Assembly (NCBI GenBank): GCA_900095095.1
Contig: FMBT01000337.1
Coordinates: 236,669-300,668, forward strand
Source of the DNA: Fragilariopsis cylindrus CCMP1102
Lineage: Eukaryota; Bacillariophyta; Bacillariophyceae; Bacillariales; Bacillariaceae
Reading direction: 5' to 3'
DNA length: 64,000 nt
This document shows, in pieces, positions 1 through 11,708 of this stretch (position 1 is the first letter of the stretch; each line of letters opens with the position of its first letter). The notes under the pieces are model-generated. The model was not told the origin of the DNA and searched no databases. It saw only the letters and a program-made list of their open reading frames with translations. The translations under genes and the position numbers were made by a program.

Positions 1-240
1 CCTGTTAATAAATTGAATACACAACTGTTAGAGTTGAGTGCCGAAAGTGCTGCCTTAACGGATGTGATGTACTTTTTAGATCGTGGTATGTATATGAATC
101 AAATTGATTGTACGACACATCTGAAAATGATACGTAAGCTTGCCAAAAGACAATTTCTGATTCGAGCACATTTGATTAAAATTAATCAATATACTGTTAG
201 TCAACAGCAGCAACAACAACAACAACAGCAAGTAAATTAA
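1..240 (+). CDS. VPS23: ESCRT-I subunit VPS23/TSG101, C-terminal end (5' part outside window)
   Basis: The frame is open from base 1 and ends at a TAA at 238-240, so only the last 79 codons are seen. The segment ALTDVMYFLDRGM, then IDCTTHLKMIRKLAKRQF and LIRAHLIKI, lines up with the steadiness box of TSG101/Vps23 (human pattern: D-E-A-I-F-Y-L, then ID...FLKHVR.LSRKQF.LRAL). In other eukaryotes this region packs against VPS28 and VPS37 in the ESCRT-I core, which sorts ubiquitinated cargo into multivesicular bodies. A polyglutamine tail of about ten residues follows the steadiness box; most family members end soon after the box, so the tail is an extension. The UEV domain expected at the N-terminus is outside the window. 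The family call is confident despite the short length because the spacing of conserved positions is gap-free. Confidence 0.8.
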   Translation, partial: PVNKLNTQLLELSAESAALTDVMYFLDRGMYMNQIDCTTHLKMIRKLAKRQFLIRAHLIKINQYTVSQQQQQQQQQQVN

Positions 241-1047
241 ATAATATAAGATTAAATTATTAATACCACCAATGTGCTGCAAATTGCTTCCCTTTTTTGT
301 GACTCTTTTTATTCGATAACCTACATGATGATGATTACAACAGGGGTCGTCACCACTACTCGATCGGATTATAAACAGCATTTACATCTAAGTTCCTTCG
401 ATGCTGAGCCTAACTATTTTTCATTACTGAATTTATTCCTTAGTAGCTCTTCCAAACATGCATTGCAGAGTTTTGAATCCTGTTCTGTATTATGTTTCCC
501 AGATTTTCATTGCTCAATGTGGCTGGAATTTTCCGAATTTTTTTCTATTTTTGATAGAAGATTGATTGTTCTTGTGCCTCTATCTGTTGATCTTTCTGAA
601 GCTGGCTAACAATTGAATATGCTCATAAAGAAAAAAAATAGAGGCTAGAATGGATATCTTTTTGTGATAGTAAAAAAGAAACAATGACAATGAAGAGATT
701 TTAAAAAACTTATATTCATTCGTGATTGATTTTGGGATTGAAATTATTTGGGCGGTCATTTTACACATTTCCTTGAGTCACATTTCACATTTCTGATCCG
801 AATCGAATCCCGAAATATTTTAATAAACTTAATGAACAATGAACATCATAAAAATGAAGTTGATGCTTTTGCTTTCGGATTGGTGTGATCGTATTCTGCC
901 GTGACGATTGGTGTGTTATATTTGATTTTGAGTGTTTACAGCATTGTATTTCAGCGTTACTGTCGCCTCCGATGTTCACCCGGTGATCAGTGAATCGAAC
1001 AAGAATTGAATCAAATCGAATCGAATCGAATCGAATCGGAATACAGT
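241..1047. other. Intergenic spacer
   Basis: This is the 3' flank of VPS23 and the 5' flank of the glycosyltransferase gene. Short open frames occur but none resembles a protein. A pentanucleotide repeat, TCGAA units, sits at about 1016-1038, directly upstream of the ATG at 1048. Confidence 0.5.
1010..1038. repeat. TCGAA pentanucleotide microsatellite
   Basis: About four to five TCGAA units, immediately upstream of the glycosyltransferase ATG. Confidence 0.7.
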
Positions 1048-4000
1048 ATGTTCCAAAGAAATCTTCATTCCAAGAAAAAAGCGCTGGAGTCATCCTCGTC
1101 ATCGATTCTATCCTCCGACATCGTCGATAATATTGAGAAAGACAAGAACGCAAATCGATTCAATACGAAGTTGACGAGAATAATAAATCTCCATCGAAGG
1201 TTGCTGCTAAGATTATTTTGTCTTCTGTCCTTTACTTTGGTAACATTAAATCTATGGTATCAGCCTCAGCCCACCCCAAGACGAATACCATGATGCAACA
1301 TATTATATCAGTGCCAACTCTACGGATAACGTCATCATTTCAACGCAACAGCAACGAACGAAGCAACAAAATTTCATCATACAACATGGTTTGAATCAGA
1401 ATCCAATCGCAAACCATGCATGTGACGGATATAGAGGGATATACCATATTGAAAAGGGTGACATCGGTGGGGCGGCTGGAACTGTTTTCTTTCAATTTGT
1501 TATCGGTCAAATTATATGGGCGGAGAAATATAATTTCAAACCTTGGGTGTACCTTAATAACGTTAGTCACATCGTTTATGATCCTATAGTTCACGGAAAT
1601 AATACCGGTGTGAACTTTACGATGCAAAAGGGTACGGAAATTTCATACATTCAACGGCCGATGGGACATAGAAGAGATGCGTATCCAGGACAAACCGTTG
1701 TGAATAATCCTGACAATTTGCGATCTTTTCATTATAATTTTGATGGAAATGGGGTTTGGGATAATTACTTTGAACCTATATCTGATTTTATTCCCGGTGA
1801 TAAATCGTGTCAAGATAAACCCCTAGTTACTATGGACTTATACCAAGTAACACCAGGCGTTCATGGATTTTCTGGTGCACCAAAATGTTGGAGGTACGAA
1901 TATCTTCCAGATTATATAACAAAGCCACATATACCCCTGAATGACTGGTTGGCACCTCAACGTCAATCTGCCCACGATGTATTGAAAAGATATATCCGAT
2001 TTAAGCCTCATATTAAAGCCAAAGCAGAATATGTTAATCCTTCCTGTTCCATCGAGACTAATAATGCATGTCTTGGGATTCATATTCGACATTCTGATAA
2101 GGCCGCTGGTCGACGAATACTTGATACGGATGAATTTTTACCGTACGTGAAAGCCTTTTTAGATGCTGGAGGGAAATGGATATACCTTGCGACAGATTCG
2201 GAGAAAGTTGTTGAACACATCAAAACTACATGGCCAGAGAATGTTCTAAAAGTTATTCGATCAATGGGAGATGACGTGGTTCGTTCAAATGACGAACAGG
2301 CTGTATTTGATATTGGTTCCCATCATCGTACCAATACAGAAATTTTAGTTGAGATCCAAGCTTTATCATATTGTCAATTTATGATTCATGGACTTAGCGC
2401 AGTAACTGAATCCAGTATATGGATCAATATTGATTTGCATTACACATCCGTAAATTTAGAAGATCCTGATCATTCCAACGAAAATGAATTTGGGGATCTG
2501 GTGGGAAAGGTACTGACTGGTGGGAATGCTAGTCAAATTTTGGAGAAAAGAAATTCCATCAATAATAATAATATTAATAATTGGTGGATGCCTAAATCAT
2601 ACGAAGTGCAATTTTCAACGACCACTCTAAATCAAAACCAAAATCAACTGCCGCATACTCAAGCATGTGATGACTCTACGAGTGGCATTCTTCATATATC
2701 GCACGTTGGTACGAATGCAGGTACCGGAGTAGCCTTCTTCACATCTGTTTTGAACCAACTCTTGTACGCAAAGAAAAATAATCTTACGCCATGGATTCAC
2801 TTGAGTAACGAATCGAAATTGATCTACGATGATGAAATCCACGGGGCAGCATCAGGGGGAGTCTCGGTGATTGAAGACATTCAAGATGTATTGATGATTA
2901 CCATGTGGAGAATGACAACATCAACAGCTCATTATTATACCCTGGTCCTGTGGTCGTTGAAAGTAGTAGACAGAAAAAAATATCACACTTCGTGGAAATG
3001 GCATCTGGACAAGCTATTTCCGTGGTGTCTCAGACTTTGTTCCAGAGAGTAAATCTTGTTCTGACAAGCCAGTTCTTTCCATGGATGAAGGTATGGTTTC
3101 TGCTATGAACTCGTGGAGTCCTTGGTCAAGCAAGGCCTGGCAGTATGACGATATTCCGAATGAATTCTGGAATCCGAAGGGTTTGACTTTGAAATCGTGG
3201 CTTGAACCAAGAGGATAAAAGCCAATGATATTGTCAAAAGATATTACAAATTCCAGCCTTTTATTGTTGAACGAGCTCAACAAGTGAACCCTTTCAATTC
3301 AACACCTTGTCTTGCTGTACATTTACTCAATACCGACAAGGAAGGAATACATCGGGAAAAATTTCCCCCCAACAAGTTTCGGGAATACTTCGACGCATTT
3401 GCTCGTGCCGGAGGTAAGCATATTTATATTGCCTCCGATTCAAGTCGTCCATTAGAATACATTATGGAGCATTTCCCATCTAATATACAAAAAATGATTC
3501 GGACTCAGGGTCCGTATGTTGTGCGGTCATCCTGGAAATGGCCTCCTCATATGCTTGAGAATCATCATCGTACCAACTCTGAAGCTCTCGTTGATATATT
3601 GGCGATGTCGAAATGCCAACTTCTATTGCACGGTAATAGTGCAATATCTGAGGCTACAATATACTTGAATTTAAATCTTCACAACAATAGTGTCAATATG
3701 GAAGATCCTGATAGGTTGAGTGTTAAAGAATTTGAAGCCTTGGCTCGACGAGTAGTAGAAATTCCAAGTGATGAGGCAACAACTGTCAATGCAACGAAAC
3801 TTCAACAAAGGTCTACTACAAAAATGAATGCTACAAAGGGTAATCTCCCTCCTCCTCCTGAGAATAATAACGTAGGAATTATTAAGGGGAATCATGATCG
3901 GAAATGTAGAAGAAATGCTATCGTTTATCTAGCACAGAAAAAACACTCTAGTTATGAAAGGGATAGTTATGGAAATTTACTAAAATCATTGGAATTAATG

Positions 4001-5107
4001 AATACAAATTATCTTTCTGTTCACAACCATCAGAATAATACAGATGTAATAATATTCCATACTGATGATTTCAATCAAGACGATATGGATATAATGGAAA
4101 CTAAATTCGGTTCATCTTTTCGAGAAGGACTTTATTTTATCAATCTACAAAATACATCATACTGGCAACGTCCAGTTGGCACCGTAACGACAATCCTTCT
4201 GCTGATTGGTATGCATATCCACTTTTCTCAGAAGGATACCGACAAATGATGCATTGGTATGCCATCGATATATGGCGTTTTTTCAAAGATTACGGAAGGA
4301 ACAACAATTGTTCGTATGAATATATAATGCGTTTTGATGAAGATTCTTTTCTAAGATCAAAATTAGATTATGATATATTTGATTATATGAAAAAGAATGA
4401 CTATATTATGGTTTTCGTCTTTGTTCGTATGAGATGCAAGTAACACAACGGATATGGACAATTTGGACTAAAATGACATCGAAGAAAGGATCACAAGTAC
4501 CACCACCGATACGTGATATTGATTTGAATATGTGTGGTATATACAATAATTTTTTCGTTACAAAATTATCCTTTTTTCAAGATGACAAAGTACAACGTTT
4601 TTTGAAATTAGTTGATCGACAAGGAATGATATACCGGAGACGATTAGGTGATTTAATGATCCATTCTATGGCGGTATATGCATTCTCACCATCTGAAAAG
4701 ATACATCGATTTTTGGACTTTACATACGAGCATAGTACAATTAATACAACAACTGGTTGTGTTATTTGGGGTGGTATCCAAGCTGGATATAATGATCCAA
4801 ATTCAAATAAAACATTAGATAAGTTTTATCAAGAAAAGTATTAGATCATAATTGTGCAACAACAACATCAGCAATAAGAAGTCCTCATAATCCGCCACCA
4901 CTGGCAGTCATCGATACATCTTACTTGATCCAAGATGATTTAAGTCCAACTTATCAACATCATCTTCCATCAGAATATGCTTCTACTACTACTACTACTA
5001 CTACTACTTTGAATAAAAATGAAAATGGGTATGGTAAGAAATTGAAACTAAAAACGATCATGGCTGGTAAAGTTGAATATCCTGGTCAAGGATTGTTAAG
5101 TGGTTAG
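1048..5107 (+). CDS. Giant type II membrane glycosyltransferase: two GT23-like modules plus a GT15-like module (frame broken)
   Basis: The ATG at 1048 opens a short cytosolic part and a single membrane anchor (LLLRLFCLLSFTLVTLNLW, about 1201-1260), as in Golgi enzymes. Module A (about 1420-2500) carries HIRHSDK, a match to the GDP-fucose-binding HxRRTDK motif of alpha-1,6-fucosyltransferases (GT23/FUT8, NodZ), followed by YLATDS and HHRTNTE. Module B (about 2665-3760) repeats the same order (IYIASDS, HHRTNSE, NMEDPD), but its motif reads HLLNTDK, so the arginine is lost. Module C (about 3900-4850) resembles GT15 alpha-1,2-mannosyltransferases (Kre2/Mnt1): YEYIMRFDEDSF, LNMCGIYNNFF, RRLGDLMIHSMAVY. 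A tail runs to the stop ending at 5107. The reading frame is interrupted at about 1275, 2880, 2960, 3000, 3217, 4180, 4400 and 4836; at 4400 and 4836 one missing base in a homopolymer explains the break. Fold assignment of A and B is by motif only. It may be an intact gene with sequence errors or a recent pseudogene. Confidence 0.7.
4980..5007. repeat. CTA/TAC trinucleotide microsatellite in coding sequence
   Basis: About nine ACT units encode a polythreonine run near the glycosyltransferase C-terminus. Confidence 0.8.
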
Positions 5108-5334
5108 TCTATTTTAGGTTTTCAGCAGAATTGTTACTCCTCGCTCAGTAGTCTACCAGTCACTTAATTAAACTGTATAATATCGTCGTTAATTTAATCA
5201 ATTATTTCGGTATTAGCTCTAGCTAGTGTATTGCATATCCTATATTGTTGAGTTTGGCGATCGTCCCATCGCACCTGTGACTACCATTGTCTACCATCGT
5301 CGACTTTTTGATGTGTACAATTGTATTGATTGTA

Positions 5335-6462
5335 TCATTGTGATTGTAATATATCCCATAATTCATCATCTGATTCAAATAATGATTCTATTCCAGGTCG
5401 ATTTAAATATGGATAATCACCAACAAAGCATTCAGCATCAGGGACATATATATCTGACATTGCACTTAAAGATTCAAATGTATCAGATGTACTTAATAAT
5501 ATACCAGCAATTGGCATACCAATTTCTATATTCAAATATTCTTCCTTAAGTCGTGAATGGATTTGTAATTCACGATTTTCATCATCATTTATCTTTATAC
5601 GTATCAAATATGGTATACCTGTTATTTCTTCTAATACATCACGATCATTTTTATAATCTTGAAATTCATTTAAATTATACTCTTCAATTGATGAATTATC
5701 TTCAACAACACATACGTCATCAATCCGTCCTAACAATATTGATCCATATAAACCAGCATTATCACGTTCTTCTCTACGATTATCATTACTCCGAAAATTA
5801 TTAAAGAAATTGTCATCATTCTCATTATCATCAAACATCCATGGATCAACTAATTGTCTTCCACCTAATAATTCCCAATTCCTTTGTCTTGCTTTAAAGT
5901 CTGGTGATAGTATAGCCCAAAATGCAAATAATGAACCAACTACTGTTGCCAAAAAACTACCAACCACAAATGATAGAAAATAGGAAAAAAATATACCAAT
6001 AAAACCAATAATTGATGATTCTAATAATCTATTATATGTTTCACGTTTTGTTTGACCCCAATACGTTGCGTATTGTAATCCACTTGGACTACCAACAACT
6101 AATAATTCGTTTATATCATCTACTGGTAATGGTACTAATGCCATATTTAGACGTGTAGTCGTAGTATACATACTAGGTTCTTGCTGTTGTTGTTGTCGTC
6201 GTTGTTGTCGTTTTCGTTGTTGTTTTTGCAGCTGAAATTTTTGCTGTCGTCGTCGTTGTTTAGGTGCTAATATCATTGATGATGATAATGATGATGATGA
6301 TGATAGTGACGTCGTCCAAGCTGCTGCTATTTGTGCTGTTATTACCAACATTATCATAACATAATAATAACAATAAAAAGCAATATTGTTTCTTCTTCTT
6401 CTTCTTCTTCTTCTTCTCCCTATACAAGCACAGGCTGTATGAACAACCGATGATGGCTTCAT
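5335..6462 (-). CDS. Predicted plastid-targeted membrane protein of unknown function
   Basis: This is a clean 375-codon frame with an ATG at 6460-6462. The N-terminus has an arginine run (encoded by a TTC-type microsatellite on the + strand), a hydrophobic signal segment (YVMIMLVITAQIAAAW) and a possible cleavage site AAA|WTT. Tryptophan at +1 is one of the residues accepted in the diatom ASAFAP plastid motif. A Ser/Gln/Arg-rich transit-like stretch follows. The mature part holds two adjacent membrane segments (SSIIGFIGIFFSYFLSFVV and FLATVVGSLFAFWAIL, around residues 145-185), then a soluble domain with YGSILLGRIDDVCVVE and IEIGMPIAGILLST. I do not recognise the family with certainty; the pattern resembles conserved plastid proteins of unknown function. 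It is tail-to-tail with the glycosyltransferase gene, 227 bases apart. Confidence 0.8.
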   Translation of the reverse strand: MKPSSVVHTACACIGRRRRRRRRRNNIAFYCYYYVMIMLVITAQIAAAWTTSLSSSSSLSSSMILAPKQRRRQQKFQLQKQQRKRQQRRQQQQQEPSMYTTTTRLNMALVPLPVDDINELLVVGSPSGLQYATYWGQTKRETYNRLLESSIIGFIGIFFSYFLSFVVGSFLATVVGSLFAFWAILSPDFKARQRNWELLGGRQLVDPWMFDDNENDDNFFNNFRSNDNRREERDNAGLYGSILLGRIDDVCVVEDNSSIEEYNLNEFQDYKNDRDVLEEITGIPYLIRIKINDDENRELQIHSRLKEEYLNIEIGMPIAGILLSTSDTFESLSAMSDIYVPDAECFVGDYPYLNRPGIESLFESDDELWDILQSQ

Positions 6463-6661
6463 CTTGCTTCTTTTACTGTTTGTACCCTACTTTATTGATT
6501 ACTTCGTTAGAAAATAATGTGTGATTATGTGAAGTGCGAAAGTGTGTAGATTTATTATTTATTCTACTAATTTTACGACAACGAGATGATAAAAAATCTA
6601 TCGTACATCAAATTACTTATAGCCAAAATCCAATTAAATAGTAACAGATTCATTAGAATAA

Positions 6662-6745
6662 GCATTCTTGCCCGAGTTGGTCTAAGGGGTTGCACTTAAG
6701 ATGCACTATACGTCGTATGCGGGGGTTCGAATCCCCCAGAATGCA
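6662..6745 (+). tRNA. trnL-UAA: tRNA-Leu (anticodon TAA)
   Basis: The 84-base sequence folds as a class II tRNA. The acceptor stem pairs GCATTCT (6662-6668) with AGAATGC (6738-6744), with discriminator A at 6745. The T arm is GGGGG-TTCGAAT-CCCCC, the long variable arm forms ATAC-GTC-GTAT, and the anticodon loop CTTAAGA places TAA at positions 34-36. The A-box region (GTTGGTCTAAGGGG) and B box (GGTTCGAATCC) are both present for internal RNA polymerase III initiation. The outermost anticodon-stem pair is mismatched. No intron is seen and CCA is not encoded. Confidence 0.95.
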
Positions 6746-8672
6746 TAATTCTTCTTTTTGTCTATCAGAGACTCTTCTTTTCATTAGGATAGTATTATGA
6801 AGTTTCAACTATTCATTTTGGTAAAGAATTAATTGACTTTAGATGATGCTGATGATTTCTAACTTCTCCTTTGTTTTTTTGTTGTTGTGAAATCGCAAAA
6901 GACATTTCATAGAGAAGTAGAGAATGTGGAAAGTATTGTTGTAGATAAGGAAAGAAAGAGCAATCGAGAGAGATCCAACCCTAACCACCCTGACCCTGGG
7001 CAAATTTGTAGATACTGTTATGATGGGTTACTGCTGCTCATGTTATTGAGATCAAGAACCATATATATAGCCAGATTGCTGCTAAATTAAATATGCGGAC
7101 TAGCATCCTCATCCTTTTGTAGCTTCAACAATGCATGATACATGATGTTGTGCCAGGAGGGTTATTTGCAAAGTGGTTATGAGAATCCATGCATAGTATG
7201 CGAGTGAGTGTCCAAATAATTCAACAAATAGCAGTGCTGACCAGTATTGATCCAACCAAGCTACTACTACTCTAAGAGTGCAAGTAATAGTAAATGCTCA
7301 TAGCCAAATCCAATGGACAAATCCAATGGATAGAATTTAACAACAACAACAACAACACACACAGTAAGTCTACAACAACACACATAGTGAATCACATAGT
7401 AAGTCTATAACAACAGCACACAAAATCAGTCTACAACAACAACATCTTTATGAATACACTACTTTTGACTACTGTTTACTAGTTCTGTTGTTCCTTTTCT
7501 TTCCCCTGTGCTGCCTTCTGGTAACCATATCAGCAGAGACTGTTGTACACAATCATAATAGGCTTTATACAATCATTTCATCAGAAGAGGCTATCACACA
7601 ACGGTTAGTATCAAACTGATGGATTCCATTATCAACACTGCTATAGGTATCATTGTGTATTGGTGTTTGCCAACTCGTTTGTGGCTTATGAATATCTGGA
7701 ATAGATGATTGTATTTCTTTGTATCTTCTAGTAATCTGAATGGTCAAAGATTCTGTTATTGCAGCTGTTTATGATCCTATTTGATGAGAGGTTTCTCCAA
7801 CAAAATCCATAAGTAGAAGATATATAACAGACATAAAGGATTGATGGTACACTTTTCTAACTTGTTATGTATGATACTAAAATAAGTCTAATACAAAGTG
7901 TTTTGTAGATTATCACTGATAACAACAGTAAAACATATGTCTTCATTTGACATCTAGTCACTTCAAGTATTTACTATAATATTGACCGCAGCGGTCCTGC
8001 CTTTGCAGACAGGGCACCGCCATTTGTTCGCTACAGTCCATTTTACTAGTTATCAAACTCACCTCACCCTTGGTAATGTGTGAGTGGTAAGAAAGAAATG
8101 CATATCAATCCAACTGATTCCCTTCTCAAATGGAAAAGTTTTCTTCTATCTCCACTCACCATCAGCTCATCACTCTGAAAGTGATGAGATGGCTCATCTG
8201 GTCTGTTCAAAAATTTGTTGTAAGTTCTATGTGATTATGAGAAGGTAAATTTTACCACGGACTCTCCACTTCTGCTTATTTTAGTAAGTGTTTAACAGTA
8301 GTCTTTATAGTATCATTCCTGAAATTTGCAGTTGCAGCATCTTTTAGGTGATAATTTTTCCTTGGGGTTTTTCGCGCTACTACTACTTGTACTCCACCAA
8401 TCACTTTCATTGCCATGACACATGAAAGTCTTGCCTCTTAGTTCCATTATGTAGATAAGAAAAGCAGCAGCATCAAGAAAAGGTAGCAGTAAAATCCAAT
8501 CAATTTGATGCTAATTTATAGAATTCTTCTACATTGACTGATGCTATTGTTGCTATTGTTGTTGTTATCGTTTGTGTGTTTAACGTATATCTGGCATGTC
8601 TAAAAATAAGAGGGGTGTAGCTTGTATCCGTGATTCACAGTTCACGTTTGAAACAAAATCTCAGGCGACAGC
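6746..8672. other. Long intergenic spacer
   Basis: In 1.9 kb I see no convincing gene. About 7335-7450 contains degenerate repeats built from AAGTCTACAACAAC-like units with CACACA/CACATAG interruptions, and about 7300-7330 holds a repeated CAAATCCAATGGA. Two short palindromes stand out: GACCGC-A-GCGGTC at 7984-7996 and a hairpin with 8-base perfect arms at 8167-8187. Open frames here (for example 6887-7090) look random. Confidence 0.5.
7335..7450. repeat. Degenerate tandem repeat of AAGTCTACAACAAC-like units
   Basis: At least three imperfect copies of an A(A/G)TCTA(C/T)AACAAC unit alternate with CACACA/CACATAGT stretches. It lies in the non-coding spacer downstream of tRNA-Leu. Nothing suggests a function. 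Confidence 0.5.
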
Positions 8673-9587
8673 ATGCTACATTCCTCATTCCGACTTACAA
8701 AAAAGGAAAAAAGAAAAGCCTATGCTACAATATATTTCAAAGGAGCGGTAGTACGACTTACAAGGAGTAGCAAGGTCGTTCATCGAAAAACAAATCTAGC
8801 GGAAGAAATGGACGACAACGAATCTTTGATGCTGCCGTCGAAATTGTATGCTAGTTACAAGGATCGTTCAGAAGAAGAAAATATAGGCGACGTAGATCAT
8901 GAAAGTTTGTTACATGATATTCTCTCATTACTTTCTACTCGAGGAGATATCGTATCTAGTACTAAAGGTGGTAGTTTAGATTTCAACATCATCAACAGCA
9001 ACAACATCAACATCAATAGCAATATCAATAGAATAGCAATAGTAACAACAATAACAAACAGTCCCAACAACACTATGATGAGGATGACATTGTAGCGTAT
9101 TTCATGAAGATCATCACTGAAGATTCGTTACCATCTTCAGTTTTATTCAAATACAAGAATAATAACAAGAACAAGAACAAGAACAATGACAATGACAATA
9201 CCGGCAATGTGATCAAACACGGAGACGGCAAAGATAATGACCTTTATTGGATGAATGGTCTATAGCCTTACGATACATCCATGATTTGCTACCTCATATC
9301 ATCGATACTCCCTTTGAAATTCATTCCATCGCTAGTCAATCTATATTATTTTCGTCGTCGTCGTCCGTCGTCGTCGTCGTCATTGAGAGAAGACTCAACA
9401 GCAACGGCAACATCAGCCTCAACCTCAACTTCAACTTCACACTGGACATTATGTCTACTACTCTGTACAAAATCTTTACAACAATGTCCTTCACCGTTAC
9501 AGAAACGATGGAGAAGATGGCAAAGTCTTGTATGTGAAACGTTACGACTCTTTCAAGACAATTATAATGATCATCTAAACCAGTGCG

Positions 9588-9633
<46 letters not shown>

Positions 9634-11326
9634 GGGTGGCGGTATCGGTGTGATAGTTTCTCTTTGGGTATATCACATCGTACCAGCATGTATTCATGTT
9701 ATAAATCAACTTCCCATCAAGGATTCATATTACGTTGCAATTTTTTCTGGTATGGTAGGAATAACTACTTACGTTTTAGAAAGAATTTTGATGCAAGAAT
9801 TATGCTATACTCACCACAAAAATCTACGTCTATCCACTAACAACGACAGTAGAAAAAGTGATAATGAAAGAGATAATGCTGATCTCGACGGCACCAATAA
9901 TAATAATAATACTACGTCTCAGTTTTCGAATTCATTATCAATTATGTATGATACAATCCAAACAATCAGTACAACATTCTTTAATCGCTTTGATAATATC
10001 TTATGCTCTGGCAACGATGAGTTGACATCATTATGGATGGCTCCTTACTTACGATTGCAACCCAGTATAAAAGAAGATGATGAAGAAGAAGATAATAACA
10101 GTCGAGATAATGATGATGATGACATTAACTTTGTAATATACAAGGATAATATATCATGGTGGATGATTCATCACAACAACAATTGTAATGAACCACAGGA
10201 ACGGATTGCAAATATGGATACTTCTATCAGTGGAGTAGGTCTTGCATTACTTGCGATGAAGGCTTTTCATTATAAGAAACGACCGATGGTGTACCATCCA
10301 AGATATATTTGGATCGTTTGGTTCCCTCATCTTATAGCATTGTTGAAGAAATCATCTGAAAGTTCTTCTTCTCCATCTGTTGTACTATTAGAAAATGAAT
10401 CTATATCGTTTCTTCAATCACTTATTCAGATAATCCCAGAACAATTTCTTGTGTTGGAAGAAGAAAGAAAGATATATGACGAATCAGATGCTTCTTCTTT
10501 AGAACTCTTTCATCTCCTATCGAATCGATTAACAGCTCGAATATCAAAAACAACAACAACAAGCTTAACAGCAACAGAGGAGGAAGATGAAAACGAAGAA
10601 AAGGAGCATTCATCATTTTCATTATCATCATCTACTAATGATGAAGAAGTTGAATTCAAATTGCGTTCCCAGTATATCGTGGGTCTTATCAAGAATCTAC
10701 TGGATCGGTTTACTACAATTAGTCGGGTACAAATTGTTGATAAACTGACACAAAATAATAGTTCTATTCCGCCCGGTCTTCAAGCAAGATTTTTAGATTT
10801 ACTTCGACCAATAATTATATTAATTTCTTCTTCTCAAGAGGATGACGATGATGATGATGATGATGATAACGAAACCGATGATGAGGCATTACGTGTACTA
10901 TTATGGAATCTTCTTATGTCAATTATTAATAATAATTTACTCAAAAAGTACTGGAATAAAACGGAACAAACTTTAATTAATGTGGATGATCTAATCAATT
11001 ATGACGTTGAAATTACAATTGGGGCTATTACTATGATTCAAATGTGGTCATCATCAACAGTCAAGAAGAATGGAAGGAAATTTCTACCAGCTTATGATGA
11101 TGAAGGGAATAATGATCGAAGTAAGTATAATAATAACAATGAAAATAATATCAATATTGGTAACATTGGAGACGAGCTTCAAGGATTCTATAATGTATTG
11201 AAGAAACAACTAAATTACTGGTCAGAAAATAATGATACAAATAGTAATGTGGTGGTCCCCCACCACCACTATCGTCTGTTTCTACTTGATAGTGCTATCA
11301 GTCACACTATAAATACTATCTTTTAG
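8673..11326 (+). CDS. Large unknown low-complexity protein (frame broken in the 5' third)
   Basis: The 3' two thirds (from about 9400 to the TAG at 11324-11326) is one long frame. The 5' part needs several frame changes: about 9050, about 9245 (DEWSIALRYIHDLLPHI lies in another frame) and about 9370. The translation is rich in Asn, Asp and Ser, with a polyserine run encoded by a TCA microsatellite (about 9593-9634) and acidic runs at about 10073-10130 and 10840-10885. Between these are helical, apparently folded segments such as LRSQYIVGLIKNLLDRF and LQARFLDLLRPIIIL. The layout suggests a helical-repeat protein, but I cannot assign a family; glomulin/ALF4-type proteins were considered without firm support. 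The start could be 8673 or the internal ATG at 8808. It converges on RPL11. Confidence 0.6.
9593..9634. repeat. TCA trinucleotide microsatellite inside coding sequence
   Basis: About fourteen TCA units encode a polyserine run in the unknown protein at 8673-11326. Such tracts are length-variable and prone to consensus errors. Confidence 0.85.
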
Positions 11327-11708
11327 AAGTAGACACAGCATAACTTCTTTGCAGAAAGTGGGCGATAGTATAGATATTTGATTTTACAGTAGCCTACCTC
11401 TTTCACTAACTGTTGGATGAAATGATATAAAATTGGTTCACAATAGTTTTGAGGCTTTTTGATTTGTGTTGTAGATAAATGAAGCTATTATGATTATTGT
11501 ATTTGGACTGTAAAACTATAACAAATTAAATTGTTTTATTTAACTCTTTTAAAAAGTGAGATATATAGAAATTTGATTTACCTCTTGCTCGCTGATGAAT
11601 AAAATATAGAGTAGTTGTACATTTGATATGAGATTTTAATTGTATCGAATATAAATGATGTTCATTATAATTATTAACTTTGAATTGCAGTAAAACTATA
11701 GTAACAAC
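11327..11708. other. 3' intergenic region between convergent genes
   Basis: This AT-rich stretch lies between the ends of the unknown gene (+) and RPL11 (-). It should hold the polyadenylation regions of both. No other feature is seen. Confidence 0.4.

Noticed and set aside
1048-5107. Frame breaks explained as introns or programmed frameshifting
   Set aside because: No GT-AG pair or slippery-site plus structure fits most breaks; homopolymer gain or loss is simpler.
9336-9689. Open frames in the TCA microsatellite (polymethionine or polyisoleucine)
   Set aside because: Reading of the microsatellite in other frames gives homopolymers; they are shadows.
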